Shown here piece after piece: positions 17,797-26,135 of a stretch of 64,000 bases of DNA. This stretch comes from Nonomuraea wenchangensis (GTDB taxonomy: Bacteria; Actinomycetota; Actinomycetes; Streptosporangiales; Streptosporangiaceae): the NCBI RefSeq assembly GCF_900111685.1, contig NZ_FOHX01000028.1, positions 1 through 64,000 on the forward strand, given 5' to 3'. Position 1 is the first letter of the stretch. Every line of letters starts with the position of its first letter. The notes beneath the pieces were generated by a model, which did no database searches, was not told where the DNA came from, and saw nothing but the letters and a program-made list of their open reading frames with translations. The translations under genes were made by a program, and so were the position numbers.

Positions 17797-17820
17797 CGCT
17801 CGCCCCTTCACCGCTTTCGG

Positions 17821-17862
17821 TACTCAGTGCCACACAGTACCACTATGCAGTGCCACAGAGTA
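17821..17862. promoter_or_regulatory. Paired PadR operator-like repeats
   Basis: CAGTGCCACACAGTA (17825-17839) and CAGTGCCACAGAGTA (17848-17862) are direct repeats 23 bp apart, about two helical turns, just upstream of the PadR gene. The first is also closed by TACT and AGTA. Confidence 0.55.
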
Positions 17863-17931
17863 GATGAACCGCGTGCCCGGCAAGCGATGATCGGCGCACT
17901 ACCCCTGCACCAGGACGGTCGTCGGCGCGCC

Positions 17932-17962
17932 ACGGGGTTCCGGGTGCTGACCGGAACCCCGT
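17932..17962 (-). terminator. Hairpin terminator of the BNR-repeat gene
   Basis: ACGGGGTTCCGG and CCGGAACCCCGT form a perfect 12-bp stem with a seven-base loop 11 bases beyond the stop. Confidence 0.7.
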
Positions 17963-17972
17963 CACCGGACGC

Positions 17973-19433
17973 TCAGCGGGTGAAGATCGCGCTGTGCAGG
18001 TCCACCGGGTTCGCGGCGTCGCCGGTGGTCACGCCGTACACGGCCGTGAAGACGTCGCCGGACGAGACCAGGCCGGTGTAGTCGCCGAGCAGGCGTCCCA
18101 CGCTGGTCAGCGGGACCTTGCGCGCGTCGAACGGGCCCTCCAGGTGCTGCTCGCGCCACGAGCCGCCCTGCGCGCAGTTGCTCGCGCAGGTCACGGCCCA
18201 CACATCGGTGGGCAGGCCCGCGGCCGGGGTGTTGTTGCGGAAGTCGTAGTACGTGACCGCGACGGTGCCCGTCCTGGACACGGCGACGGCCGGTACGGCG
18301 GCCGAACCCGTGGGCGTCCTGTCCACGCGCGCCGGGCTGGACCAGGTCTGCCCGCCGTCCGCCGATCGCGAGTAGGCCACGTGGAAGGTGCCGTCGGCGT
18401 CCTGGCTCGGCCAGACGAGGTGGACCGTCCGGGTGCCCGGCTGGGCCGCCAGCAGCGGCAGGGCGGCATTACGGAGAGGGTCGCCCGAGTTGTCCGGGTC
18501 GGGGATGCGGGGGCCGACCGCCATCGGGGCCGGGACGTTCAGGGTCGGCGCCGACCAGGTCCGGCCGCCGTCGGTGGAGCGGATGACCTGGGTGAAGCCC
18601 TCGTCGGTCGTCTCGTGATGCATGCCGATCAGCAGCGTGCCGTCCGGGAGCGCGACCAGCTGGGTGCCGATGACGCCGCTGTTGGCCGGCACGTCGAACA
18701 CCTTGCTCGTGGTCCACGTACGCCCGTCGTCGGTCGACTTCGCCAGGTAGACCGGCTGGACCCAGTCCGGCGCCGTATCGGTCGACTGGTCGTCGATGCG
18801 GTCCCACACCGCGTACACGACGCCGGGCCGGTAGGGGTCGGCGGTCACCGACGGGCGGTCGTTGAAGAAACGCACGTTGTCGTCGCGCTGCAGGGTGACC
18901 GGCGCGCCCCAGGTGCGGCCGCCGTCAGCGGACCGGGACACCAGGATGGCGGTCACGTCGCCGGCCCGCGACATCGACAACGACGCGGCGATCGCCGCGC
19001 CGGAGGGGGTGACCGTGACCCAGTGGTCCGTCGTCACCTCGTAGTCGCCGCCGTTGGCGGGCGTGCCGCCGTTGCAGCGGGAGAAGGCGGGCAGGTTGGT
19101 GGAGGTCTTCCAGGTCAGGCCGTGGTCCTCCGACACCGCGGCGAGCGCGCCGTTGCTGCCGTAGCGGTTCCAGCGGTCCTGCTGGAACACCGTGACCAGG
19201 CGCTGCGGCCGCTTCGGGTCCACCGCGAGCGACGGCAGGACCTCGGTGTTCGGGTTGAGGACGTAGCCGTCGGCCGGGGGGCCGCCACAGTCGGCGGGCA
19301 GCGGGCTGACGCCCGAAACCGGCCGCACGACGGCCGCCTTGCTGCTCGCGTCATCGGCGGCGGCGGGCTGCGCGATGACGGTGGTGAGGAGGACGGCCGT
19401 TGCGGTCAACAATGCTCTGGGGCGTCGGATCAC
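17973..19433 (-). CDS. Secreted BNR/Asp-box repeat protein, sialidase-like
   Basis: 486 residues from a GTG start. Signal peptide MIRRPRALLTATAVLLTTVIAQPAAA. Four Asp-boxes are clear: SADGGRTW, STDDGRTW, STDGGRTW and SADGGQTW, which mark a six-bladed beta-propeller of the sialidase superfamily. No arginine triad was assigned, so it may be an exo-sialidase-like enzyme or a non-catalytic propeller. It is monocistronic with its own terminator. Confidence 0.8.
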   Translation of the reverse strand: MIRRPRALLTATAVLLTTVIAQPAAADDASSKAAVVRPVSGVSPLPADCGGPPADGYVLNPNTEVLPSLAVDPKRPQRLVTVFQQDRWNRYGSNGALAAVSEDHGLTWKTSTNLPAFSRCNGGTPANGGDYEVTTDHWVTVTPSGAAIAASLSMSRAGDVTAILVSRSADGGRTWGAPVTLQRDDNVRFFNDRPSVTADPYRPGVVYAVWDRIDDQSTDTAPDWVQPVYLAKSTDDGRTWTTSKVFDVPANSGVIGTQLVALPDGTLLIGMHHETTDEGFTQVIRSTDGGRTWSAPTLNVPAPMAVGPRIPDPDNSGDPLRNAALPLLAAQPGTRTVHLVWPSQDADGTFHVAYSRSADGGQTWSSPARVDRTPTGSAAVPAVAVSRTGTVAVTYYDFRNNTPAAGLPTDVWAVTCASNCAQGGSWREQHLEGPFDARKVPLTSVGRLLGDYTGLVSSGDVFTAVYGVTTGDAANPVDLHSAIFTR

Positions 19434-19849
19434 GTGCTTGTTCCTCGATTTCGTCGGCGGTCGCGGGGAACGCCGGCGCCTTTCGGCGGCGGCATTCCTG
19501 ACGCGTCGGCAAATGCCGCAGAGGACATTACAACGACAAGATCACCTATGTCTGGGCATTGGCCACAAACGCCCAGATAGACCGCATGACCTGCATGTTC
19601 CTGTCGCCGCGCCACCGACAAGGCCCTCAACTGACGAGGCCGGAGTGTGGTCAGACCGTGCGTCTCCGTGACGCGCGCGGCCGCCCGCGCGCCATTTCTC
19701 CGGCAGCAGGCGCATCTCACCGGAAGCCTTCACATGCGTGCCGCGTTCGCCCCCGGTGGTCCCTCTCCAGCGGTGTCACTCCCCCACGGTTCGATCGCTC
19801 CAGTCGCTGAAAGAAGCGGCACCTGTCCGGCTTCGTCAGCAGTGGGAGG
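19434..19849. other. Divergent intergenic region with a hairpin
   Basis: No gene is seen in 416 bases. It must hold the promoters of the BNR gene (leftward) and the hydrolase (rightward). TCTGGGC and GCCCAGA form a 7-bp inverted repeat at 19551-19577 around a 13-base loop in a relatively AT-rich part. Confidence 0.5.
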
Positions 19850-20590
19850 ATGAGGGGCATGTATGTCCGTGAGGCCGGTAACGCACATGCTCCTCCCATC
19901 CTGCTGCTGCACGGCGGCGGCGTCGCGGGATGGATGTGGCGTCCGACGCTGGAGCGGCTCGCGACGAAGGCCCGAGTGATCGTTCCCGACCTTCCCGGCC
20001 ACGGCCGCAGCGCCGAGGAAGCGTATCGATCACACGAGACGACCGCCGGGGCCCTGGCCAGGGTCCTGGAGGAACGCGCGCCGCACGGCGCGATGGTCGC
20101 CGGGTTCTCGTTGGGCGCACAGCTCACGATCCTCCTCGCCGCGGCCCGGCCCGATCTCGTCACGAGCGCCGTCGTCGTGAGCGCGCAGGCGAAGCCGCTC
20201 CGGTTCCCCCGGGCCACCCTCGGGCTCCTGGCCGCGACCGCACCGCTCGCCCGGCAACGGTGGTTCGCGAAGCTCCAGGCGAAGCAGCTGTTCATCCCCG
20301 ACGAGCTCCTGGCCGACTACGTTCGCGACAGCGCTCGCACCAGCCGTGAGACGCTGCTCGCCGGGGTCGGCGAGAACATCCGCTTCACCCTCCCCGCTGG
20401 CTGGGCCGACTTCAAGAACCCGGCGCTGGTGATGGTGGGCGAGCGCGAGCGGAAGCTCATGCACGCCTCCGCACGCCACATCCACGACTCCCTCCCGGGC
20501 AGCCGGATGATCTCCGTACCGCGATGCGGCCACGGCATCCCCCTGCAGCGCCCGGACCTGTTCGCCCAGACCCTGGCCGACAGGATGTGA
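19850..20590 (+). CDS. Alpha/beta-fold hydrolase
   Basis: About 246 residues. LLLHGGGVAGWMW is the oxyanion region, GFSLGA the nucleophile elbow (Ser), and VPRCGHGIPLQRPDLF holds the catalytic histidine. Two starts are possible: ATG 19850, or ATG 19859 with GGAGG nine bases ahead, which fits better. No signal peptide, so cytoplasmic. No substrate can be named; the neighbours are unrelated. Confidence 0.8.
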   Translation: MRGMYVREAGNAHAPPILLLHGGGVAGWMWRPTLERLATKARVIVPDLPGHGRSAEEAYRSHETTAGALARVLEERAPHGAMVAGFSLGAQLTILLAAARPDLVTSAVVVSAQAKPLRFPRATLGLLAATAPLARQRWFAKLQAKQLFIPDELLADYVRDSARTSRETLLAGVGENIRFTLPAGWADFKNPALVMVGERERKLMHASARHIHDSLPGSRMISVPRCGHGIPLQRPDLFAQTLADRM

Positions 20591-20646
20591 ACGTCCTGGG
20601 CTCGACGGGATTCCGCCACTTCGAGGAGCGTGCGTCGCTGCTCAGG

Positions 20647-21519
20647 TCACCGCTCACGGAGGTGGACGCCGCCTTGGACGGCATGTTCCTCCAACCAGGA
20701 GATCACGGAACGGACGAGACCGTCGACGTGCGGCACGGGTTCGCCGGTGAACACCGCATGAAGGTGCCCGACCCCGACCGCGTCGTTCCAGGCCCGGGCG
20801 CGTCGGTAGGTCTCCTCGTCGGTGGCCGCGCGGAGGACGTCCCAGCCATGCCAGGTCGCGACGAGTGCGGCGTCGATCGCCGGGTCGGACAGGATCGCCA
20901 GGTCCCAGTCGAGGACGCCGGTGAGCTTGCCGTCCGCGCCGAAGTGGACGTTGCTGCCGCCGAGGTCGCCGTGGACGAGCCTGGCCGGGACCTCCTCGAG
21001 CGCCAGCAGTGTGTCCAGGTGTCGCCGGACTCCGTCACGCCACTTCGCCGGCAGGCGCGGCATGATCTCGTCGTTCAGGATGTCGGCCCAGCCCAAGCCG
21101 TCGGCGTACCGGCGCGGCGTGTGGAGAACGGCCTCGAGCTCAGGCGAGATCTCAACCTCGCGCAGTGCCGCCAGCAGCGGGCCGAACGCCGCCGGGTCCC
21201 CGACGCCTTCCGGCAGGCCCTCGCCGTCGATCCACGAGATCGCGACGGCCGCGCGTCCCCCGAACGCGGTCACCGCGGTCAGCGGCTCCGGCACGGCGAA
21301 AGGCAGGCCGGCCGCCGCGACGGCCCGGAGAACTTCGACCCGGCGCGGCAGGTCGGCGGCGGCACTGGGGCGCTTGCTGATGCGTACGGCGGCGACGCCG
21401 GGGAACAGCACGACGTGGTGCATGTTCCCGTGCTCGGCAAGGCGTGCGGAGCCGAGAGCAGCGTCGGGGACCAGCGCTTCGGCGATTTCCAGGAGGTCGG
21501 CGGGGACTGGTCGGGGCAT
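20647..21519 (-). CDS. Aminoglycoside-phosphotransferase-like (APH) kinase
   Basis: 290 residues. LVHGDLGGSNVHF is the catalytic loop (HGDxxxxN) and GVLDWDLAILSDPAID the metal-binding DWD segment of the APH family. The N-terminal VVLFPGVAAVRISKRP carries the ATP-binding lysine. Such proteins phosphorylate antibiotics, macrolides, choline or homoserine; nothing here identifies the target. It stands alone, convergent with the hydrolase. Confidence 0.8.
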   Translation of the reverse strand: MPRPVPADLLEIAEALVPDAALGSARLAEHGNMHHVVLFPGVAAVRISKRPSAAADLPRRVEVLRAVAAAGLPFAVPEPLTAVTAFGGRAAVAISWIDGEGLPEGVGDPAAFGPLLAALREVEISPELEAVLHTPRRYADGLGWADILNDEIMPRLPAKWRDGVRRHLDTLLALEEVPARLVHGDLGGSNVHFGADGKLTGVLDWDLAILSDPAIDAALVATWHGWDVLRAATDEETYRRARAWNDAVGVGHLHAVFTGEPVPHVDGLVRSVISWLEEHAVQGGVHLRER

Positions 21520-21610
21520 CCCGCTATTTTGGCGGACGTTCCCATTCGGTGCGGCGATCCCTCCCGCGAGCAGGTGCGGGCCGTCACGCCGCCGCCCGTC
21601 CAGCGGGACG

Positions 21611-22591
21611 TCATCGAGGGCCGGCGGCCGGATCCTGTGGTGCCTGTGGTGGGGACGCGGCGGCGAAGGCCGCGCCGGCCGCGTGAACCTGGGCGAGTTC
21701 GTCCTGTTCGCTTCTCCAGGCGGTCGCCTCGCGCAGGCGCGCGAACTCCTGGCGCACCGTGGTCGCCGAGGTGGTGCGCGCGTCGGTGCTGATGGTGACC
21801 TTCAGTCCCTGGTCCATGAGCCGGGAGGCGGGGTGCGCCGCCCACGTGGCGACCGCGCCCGTCTGGACGTTGCTGGTCGGGCACATCTCCAGGGCGATGC
21901 CGTCGCGCCGTAGCCGTTCGAGCAGCGCCTGGTCGTCCGCGCACCGGACGCCGTGGCCGATCCTGCGGGCGCCGAGCACGTCGATCGCCTCCCAGACGCT
22001 ACCGGGGCCGGCGGCCTCGCCCGCGTGGACGGTGACCGGAAGCCCGGCCTGGTGGGCGAGGTCGAAGGCGGGACGGTGCGCCTGCGCGCCATGCAGGCGC
22101 TCGTCGCCGGCGAGGTCGAGCCCGGCCACCTGGTCACGGTGCCGCAACGCCGTCTCGGCGACGGCGAGGCTCTCCTCGGGCGTCTGGTGCCGCAGGCAGC
22201 ACAGCAGCAATCCGGTACGGACACCTGTTGCTTGCCGTCCCGCCGCCAGCCCTGCGGCGACCGCCTGGACGGCCTCGTCCTGGCTCATGTCGTGGCGGGT
22301 GTGCAACTGCGGGGCGAAGCGGACCTCGCCGTGGACGACGCCGTCGGCATGCCAGTCCTCGACCAGTTCCTGTGCCGCGCGGTGCAGCGCGTCGGGGGTC
22401 TGCAGCACCTGGAGCGGCAGGTCGATGTAGGGCAGGTAGCGGGTCAGGCTGCCGCAGTCGGCAGGGGCGGTGACCAGGCGTTCGACGGGCCCGTCGAGGT
22501 CGAGTCCCTGGCGGCGGGCCAGGTCGGCGACCGTGCCGGGCCGTACCGACCCGTCGAGGTGGCAGTGCAGTTCGTAGCGTGCGGGGCTCAT
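21611..22591 (-). CDS. Adenosine deaminase-like metallohydrolase
   Basis: 326 residues from ATG 22591. H9 and H11 (ELHCHLDGS) are the first zinc ligands; TVHAGEAAGP and RIGHGVRC carry the next conserved histidines and the catalytic glutamate; TISTDARTTS carries the zinc aspartate. The residue after that aspartate, normally Asp or Asn (TDD or TDN), is Ala here, so substrate specificity may differ. It overlaps the nucleoside hydrolase gene (ATGA) and follows it, pointing to purine salvage: deamination of adenosine, adenine-like or modified nucleosides. Confidence 0.85.
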   Translation of the reverse strand: MSPARYELHCHLDGSVRPGTVADLARRQGLDLDGPVERLVTAPADCGSLTRYLPYIDLPLQVLQTPDALHRAAQELVEDWHADGVVHGEVRFAPQLHTRHDMSQDEAVQAVAAGLAAGRQATGVRTGLLLCCLRHQTPEESLAVAETALRHRDQVAGLDLAGDERLHGAQAHRPAFDLAHQAGLPVTVHAGEAAGPGSVWEAIDVLGARRIGHGVRCADDQALLERLRRDGIALEMCPTSNVQTGAVATWAAHPASRLMDQGLKVTISTDARTTSATTVRQEFARLREATAWRSEQDELAQVHAAGAAFAAASPPQAPQDPAAGPR

Positions 22592-23571
22592 CGGCGGCCG
22601 TCCTGGTGGGGTGTGGCGTTCGGGGTGGCAAGGGTCTGGAAGAGCAGGTGCTTGAAGCCGGTCTCGTCGACGCGGCGTACCAGCGTCACGTTGGGCGCGG
22701 GGGCGGTGCGGCGGCGGTCGATGATCAGCTGGCCGCGCGTCTCGTCGCCGAGGGCGATGCCGGCGTGCACCTGTTCCTGGTGCACGATCAGGCCGGGCCG
22801 TAAGGCCACCGCCATGGCGACGGGGTCGGGCAGGTCGTAGCCGGGCAGGCCGGTGACGTCGCGGGCCCATGCGGCGACGGTCCGGTTGACGCGGTGGGCG
22901 AAGATCGCCGCGGGGGTGCCGAGCTGTTGCAGACGCTGCTGGTCCGCGGGGGTCATGACGGCGTCGGTGCGGGACACGTCCCAGCCGATCCAGGTCACCC
23001 TGTCCGGCGTGGCCGCCCGCAGCACCACCTGCGCGGCCTCCGGATCGGCCCAGACGTTGTACTCGGCGGTGGCGGAGATGTTGCCGCGCATGTCGGCGGC
23101 TCCGGCCATGCAGTACACGTGCCGGTAGCGGGTGAACAGGTCGCGGTCGCGCAGCAGCGCCGCGGCGACGTTGGTGAGCGGGCCCAAGGTGACCAGGGTG
23201 AGCTCGCCGGGGTGCCGGCGCGGGCAGGACAGCAGGACGTCGACCGCGTGCCCCGCCTCGGGCGCCCGGGACGGCTCGGGCAGGCCGAGATCGCCCATCC
23301 CGTCCTGTCCGTGCACCTGCTGGGCGGTGGAGTGCGGGCGGGTCATCGGGCGTTCGCAGCCGGGATGGACGGGAATGTCGGGGCGTCCGGCCACCTCCAG
23401 GGAGATGAGCGCGTTGCGGGTGCCCATCTCGACGGGGACGTTGCCTGCGACCGTGGTCACGGCGCGCAGGTCGCCCAGGTCGCCGGCGGCGGCCAGCAGC
23501 AGCGCCACGGCGTCGTCGGAGGCGGTGTCGGTGTCGACGACCAGGGGAAGAGCCGGCACGATCAACCTCAT
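22588..23571 (-). CDS. Nucleoside hydrolase (IunH family)
   Basis: 327 residues. VDTDTASDDAVALL (residues 12-25) is the calcium-binding DTDxxxDD motif. TLVTLGPLTNVAAAL and NVWADPEAAQVVL are further family blocks. It splits N-ribosyl bonds of nucleosides into base and ribose. First gene of the operon with the deaminase. The ATG overlaps a LacI operator (23571-23584), so it is tightly controlled by the divergent LacI regulator. Confidence 0.85.
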   Translation of the reverse strand: MRLIVPALPLVVDTDTASDDAVALLLAAAGDLGDLRAVTTVAGNVPVEMGTRNALISLEVAGRPDIPVHPGCERPMTRPHSTAQQVHGQDGMGDLGLPEPSRAPEAGHAVDVLLSCPRRHPGELTLVTLGPLTNVAAALLRDRDLFTRYRHVYCMAGAADMRGNISATAEYNVWADPEAAQVVLRAATPDRVTWIGWDVSRTDAVMTPADQQRLQQLGTPAAIFAHRVNRTVAAWARDVTGLPGYDLPDPVAMAVALRPGLIVHQEQVHAGIALGDETRGQLIIDRRRTAPAPNVTLVRRVDETGFKHLLFQTLATPNATPHQDGRR

Positions 23572-23614
23572 CTAATCGTTTAGAGTGCTGTGCGCGCCTA
23601 TCTAACCGATTAGA
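23571..23614. promoter_or_regulatory. Twin LacI operators of the nucleoside operon
   Basis: TCTAATCGTTTAGA (23571-23584) and TCTAACCGATTAGA (23601-23614) share the form TCTAAnCGnTTAGA, with centres 30 bp apart between the divergent nucleoside hydrolase and LacI genes. They are AT-rich against the background. Confidence 0.75.
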
Positions 23615-23633
23615 TGCGAGAATGTAAACCGCT

Positions 23634-24626
23634 ATGGCACCACGCGCAGACAAGCCGACGATCACCATGGCCGACGTGGCCCGCAGAGCGGGCACCTCGA
23701 CCGCGGTCGTGAGCTACGTGATGAACGACGGCCCGCGAGCCGTCGCCGCCGCCACGCGCGAGCGCGTCCTGGCCGCGGCGGCCGAACTCGGCTACCGCCC
23801 CAACCGCATCGCCCGGGCGCTGCGCTCCCGTACGACCGGGGTGGTCGGCCTGATCCTGGCCGACTCGCCCAACCCCTACTTCGGCGACCTCGCCCGGCAC
23901 GTCGAGCGGGCACTGGACGAGCGCGACCGGCTCGTGCTGATCGGCAACGCCGGCTACTCCGCCGAGCGCCAGCGGCGGCTCGTGGACCGGTTCCTGGCCG
24001 CCCAGGTCGACGCGCTCGTGATCGTCTCCGCCGACGGCGGCGAGGACGTGACCCCTCAGGCCGAGGCGGCCGGCGTCCCCATCGTCTATGTGCATCACGG
24101 CCCGGACGGCGGCCGCGCGCCCCTGGTGGAGGCCGACAACCAGCACGCCGCGCAGGAAGCGGTCGAGCATCTGCGCGGGCACGGTCACGCGCGCATCGCC
24201 TTCCTGTCCGGTACGCACGACGGGGGCCCCGTCGGCCGGCGCCGGGCCGCGTGGCAGGCCCTCGCCGGTGACGATCCCGACGCCCTGCTCCTGCGCTGCG
24301 CCTACACCCGCGCCGACGCCGACGTGCTGATCCGCCGCCTCGCCGACGACGACGCCGTGCCGCGCGCGCTGATCACCGCCACCGACGAGCAGGCCATCGG
24401 AATCCTGTCCGGGGCCTGGGCCAGCGGGATCGCCGTCCCGGACGAGCTCGCCCTCATCAGCCTCGACGGCACCCCCGAAAGCGCTCACACGGCCCCGGCG
24501 CTGACGGTCACCCGGCAGCCGTTGCGCGCGATGGCCGAGCACGCCGTCGAGCTCGTGTTCGACCCCGCCTTCCACGCGCCCGCCGCGCGGGCCCCGCTCG
24601 TCGTCCGGCGCAGCTGCGGCTGCTGA
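23634..24626 (+). CDS. LacI-family regulator of nucleoside use
   Basis: 330 residues. Residues 9-55 hold the LacI helix-turn-helix and hinge (TITMADVARRAGTSTAVVSYVMNDGPRAV). The periplasmic-binding-like domain follows: VGLILADSPNPYFGDLARHVE, ALITATDEQAIGILS, DELALISLDGTPESAHTAPALTVTRQP. It is divergent from the nucleoside hydrolase/deaminase operon with twin operators between them; a nucleoside or ribose is the likely inducer (inference). Confidence 0.85.
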   Translation: MAPRADKPTITMADVARRAGTSTAVVSYVMNDGPRAVAAATRERVLAAAAELGYRPNRIARALRSRTTGVVGLILADSPNPYFGDLARHVERALDERDRLVLIGNAGYSAERQRRLVDRFLAAQVDALVIVSADGGEDVTPQAEAAGVPIVYVHHGPDGGRAPLVEADNQHAAQEAVEHLRGHGHARIAFLSGTHDGGPVGRRRAAWQALAGDDPDALLLRCAYTRADADVLIRRLADDDAVPRALITATDEQAIGILSGAWASGIAVPDELALISLDGTPESAHTAPALTVTRQPLRAMAEHAVELVFDPAFHAPAARAPLVVRRSCGC

Positions 24627-24692
24627 GATCCCCCATCATTGATCAACGACACCTCCGACCTCGCCGGCGAACGGAGGGCGGGCCTGCCGAGG

Positions 24693-25688
24693 TCAGTGGT
24701 CGTCTTCCGGCTGGGCGCGCTCGGCGGCCGTCTCCCGCAGCACCCGCTCCAGAAGCTCCCGGGCCGCGCCCAGGGGGATGGTCTCCAGCAGTGACCTGAC
24801 GTCGGCGCCGCTGACGTACTCCGGAACGTGCAGCGCGCCCAGGCCCTCCAGGAGCTTCCGGGCGGCGGCGGCCTCGAGCAAGTCGATCTTGTTCTGCAGG
24901 ACGAGGTACTCCAGCCGCAGGCCGTCGTCCGGGCCGGCCGTGGTGTCCATGAGCCGGATTTCCTCGTCCGCCACGATGGCGAGCGCCCTGCCCTCGATCT
25001 CGGCGGCGGCGATCTGTCGGAGCGCGTTCACGACGGCCGGGTCGCCGGGGTCGGCCGCGCCCATGACGACCGCCTGCAGCCGCACCCCCCGCGCGGCCAG
25101 CGCCTCGGTGAGGGTCGCGGTCAGGTCGGCGCGAAGACGCTCGTACCCGATCAGGAACTCCTCCAGGGTGCCGTTCTCCACGAAACGGGCCCGCACCACC
25201 GGGTCGAGCACCCGTTCGACGAACCGCTGAACCGGCGTGTCGTCACCGAAGTCGCCGACGAGCGTGGGTGCCGTCTCCTCGGGGATCCGCAGGACCACCG
25301 CCAGCTCGATGCGGAGACGGAATCCCTGTACGACGACGACCAGGGGTTCCAGTGCCGCGTCGTAGTCGCCGGGACCGTGGTCGTCGGCCCATCGGAGGGA
25401 CAGGTCGCGAGCGGGGATCAGCACCACCTCGGCCGGGTCCAGCGGGTAGGTGCTCCCCCCGGGCAGCGCGTCGGGGAGCACACCATCGGAGGCGACCACC
25501 ACGCCGGTCATGCCGATGGGCACCGTGACGTCGGGCGGTTCGGGGTCCCGGCGGGCCAGCGCGCCGAGCAGACGCCGCCCGAAGGAGCCCTCGGCCGCCG
25601 GACGCGCCTGAGCGGGAGGCGCGCCGGCATCGTCCAGGCGGGCCAGTGCGGCCAGCAACCGTCGCCCGAAGGAAGACTCAGCTCGCAT
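24693..25688 (-). CDS. SPFH/band-7-like protein with repeated N-terminal helix
   Basis: 331 residues. Two near-identical N-terminal segments (SSFGRRLLAALARLD and GSFGRRLLGALARRD, residues 5-48) precede an SPFH-like core: a beta-rich part (LVVVVQGFRLRIELAVVLRIPE) followed by a long charged helix (YERLRADLTATLTEALAARGVRLQAVVMGAADP and ALRQIAAAEIEGRALAIVADEEIRLMD) as in flotillin/stomatin proteins. No membrane helix of its own. It overlaps the upstream small membrane protein gene by 11 bases, so that protein may be its membrane partner. Function unknown; scaffold or quality-control roles are typical of the family. Confidence 0.6.
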   Translation of the reverse strand: MRAESSFGRRLLAALARLDDAGAPPAQARPAAEGSFGRRLLGALARRDPEPPDVTVPIGMTGVVVASDGVLPDALPGGSTYPLDPAEVVLIPARDLSLRWADDHGPGDYDAALEPLVVVVQGFRLRIELAVVLRIPEETAPTLVGDFGDDTPVQRFVERVLDPVVRARFVENGTLEEFLIGYERLRADLTATLTEALAARGVRLQAVVMGAADPGDPAVVNALRQIAAAEIEGRALAIVADEEIRLMDTTAGPDDGLRLEYLVLQNKIDLLEAAAARKLLEGLGALHVPEYVSGADVRSLLETIPLGAARELLERVLRETAAERAQPEDDH

Positions 25689-26022
25689 CGGCCGGTGCCT
25701 CCCGCTGGGCGATGGCCTGCGGTTCGGCCTCGGCCGCGAGGGTGGCGAGGCGGGCGAACTTCTCCACCACCAGCGGAGCGGCGACGCCGAGCCCGAGCGC
25801 GCCGAACGCCCCGGTCACCTGCCCGCTGGCCGCTGCCGCCGCCGCGAGCACCGCCCCCACTCCCGCCCGGATCGCCACCGACGTCCAGTAGGCCGCCCTG
25901 CCCTGCGGGATCGGCCGCCGCCACGACCACTTGCGCGCCCGCCTGATCCGCGCGTGCAGCTCCAGAGCCTCCACGCACAGCCCACCCGCCAGGCCCCAGA
26001 AGGCCGCCCACAACACGAGCAT
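25678..26022 (-). CDS. Small two-helix membrane protein, partner of SPFH protein
   Basis: 114 residues from ATG 26022 (MLVLWAAFWGLAGG). Hydrophobic segments at residues 1-18 and about 53-88 (SVAIRAGVGAVLAAAAAASG; GAFGALGLGVAAPLVVEKF) flank a basic cytosolic loop (ARIRRARKWSWRRP). No family is recognised. The 11-base overlap with the SPFH-like gene suggests a complex. There is no clear ribosome site before the ATG, so the start is uncertain. Confidence 0.5.
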   Translation of the reverse strand: MLVLWAAFWGLAGGLCVEALELHARIRRARKWSWRRPIPQGRAAYWTSVAIRAGVGAVLAAAAAASGQVTGAFGALGLGVAAPLVVEKFARLATLAAEAEPQAIAQREAPADAS

Positions 26023-26135
26023 GAGCTGACCGTAGACCTGAACCCGGGCCTGCGTTAAGTGGTACCGGCGCCGCGGCTCCTGGCGAGCTGTCGGCGCGGC
26101 CGCTTCGCGCGGGCGGCGGGCGGTCTGAAGGCCGG

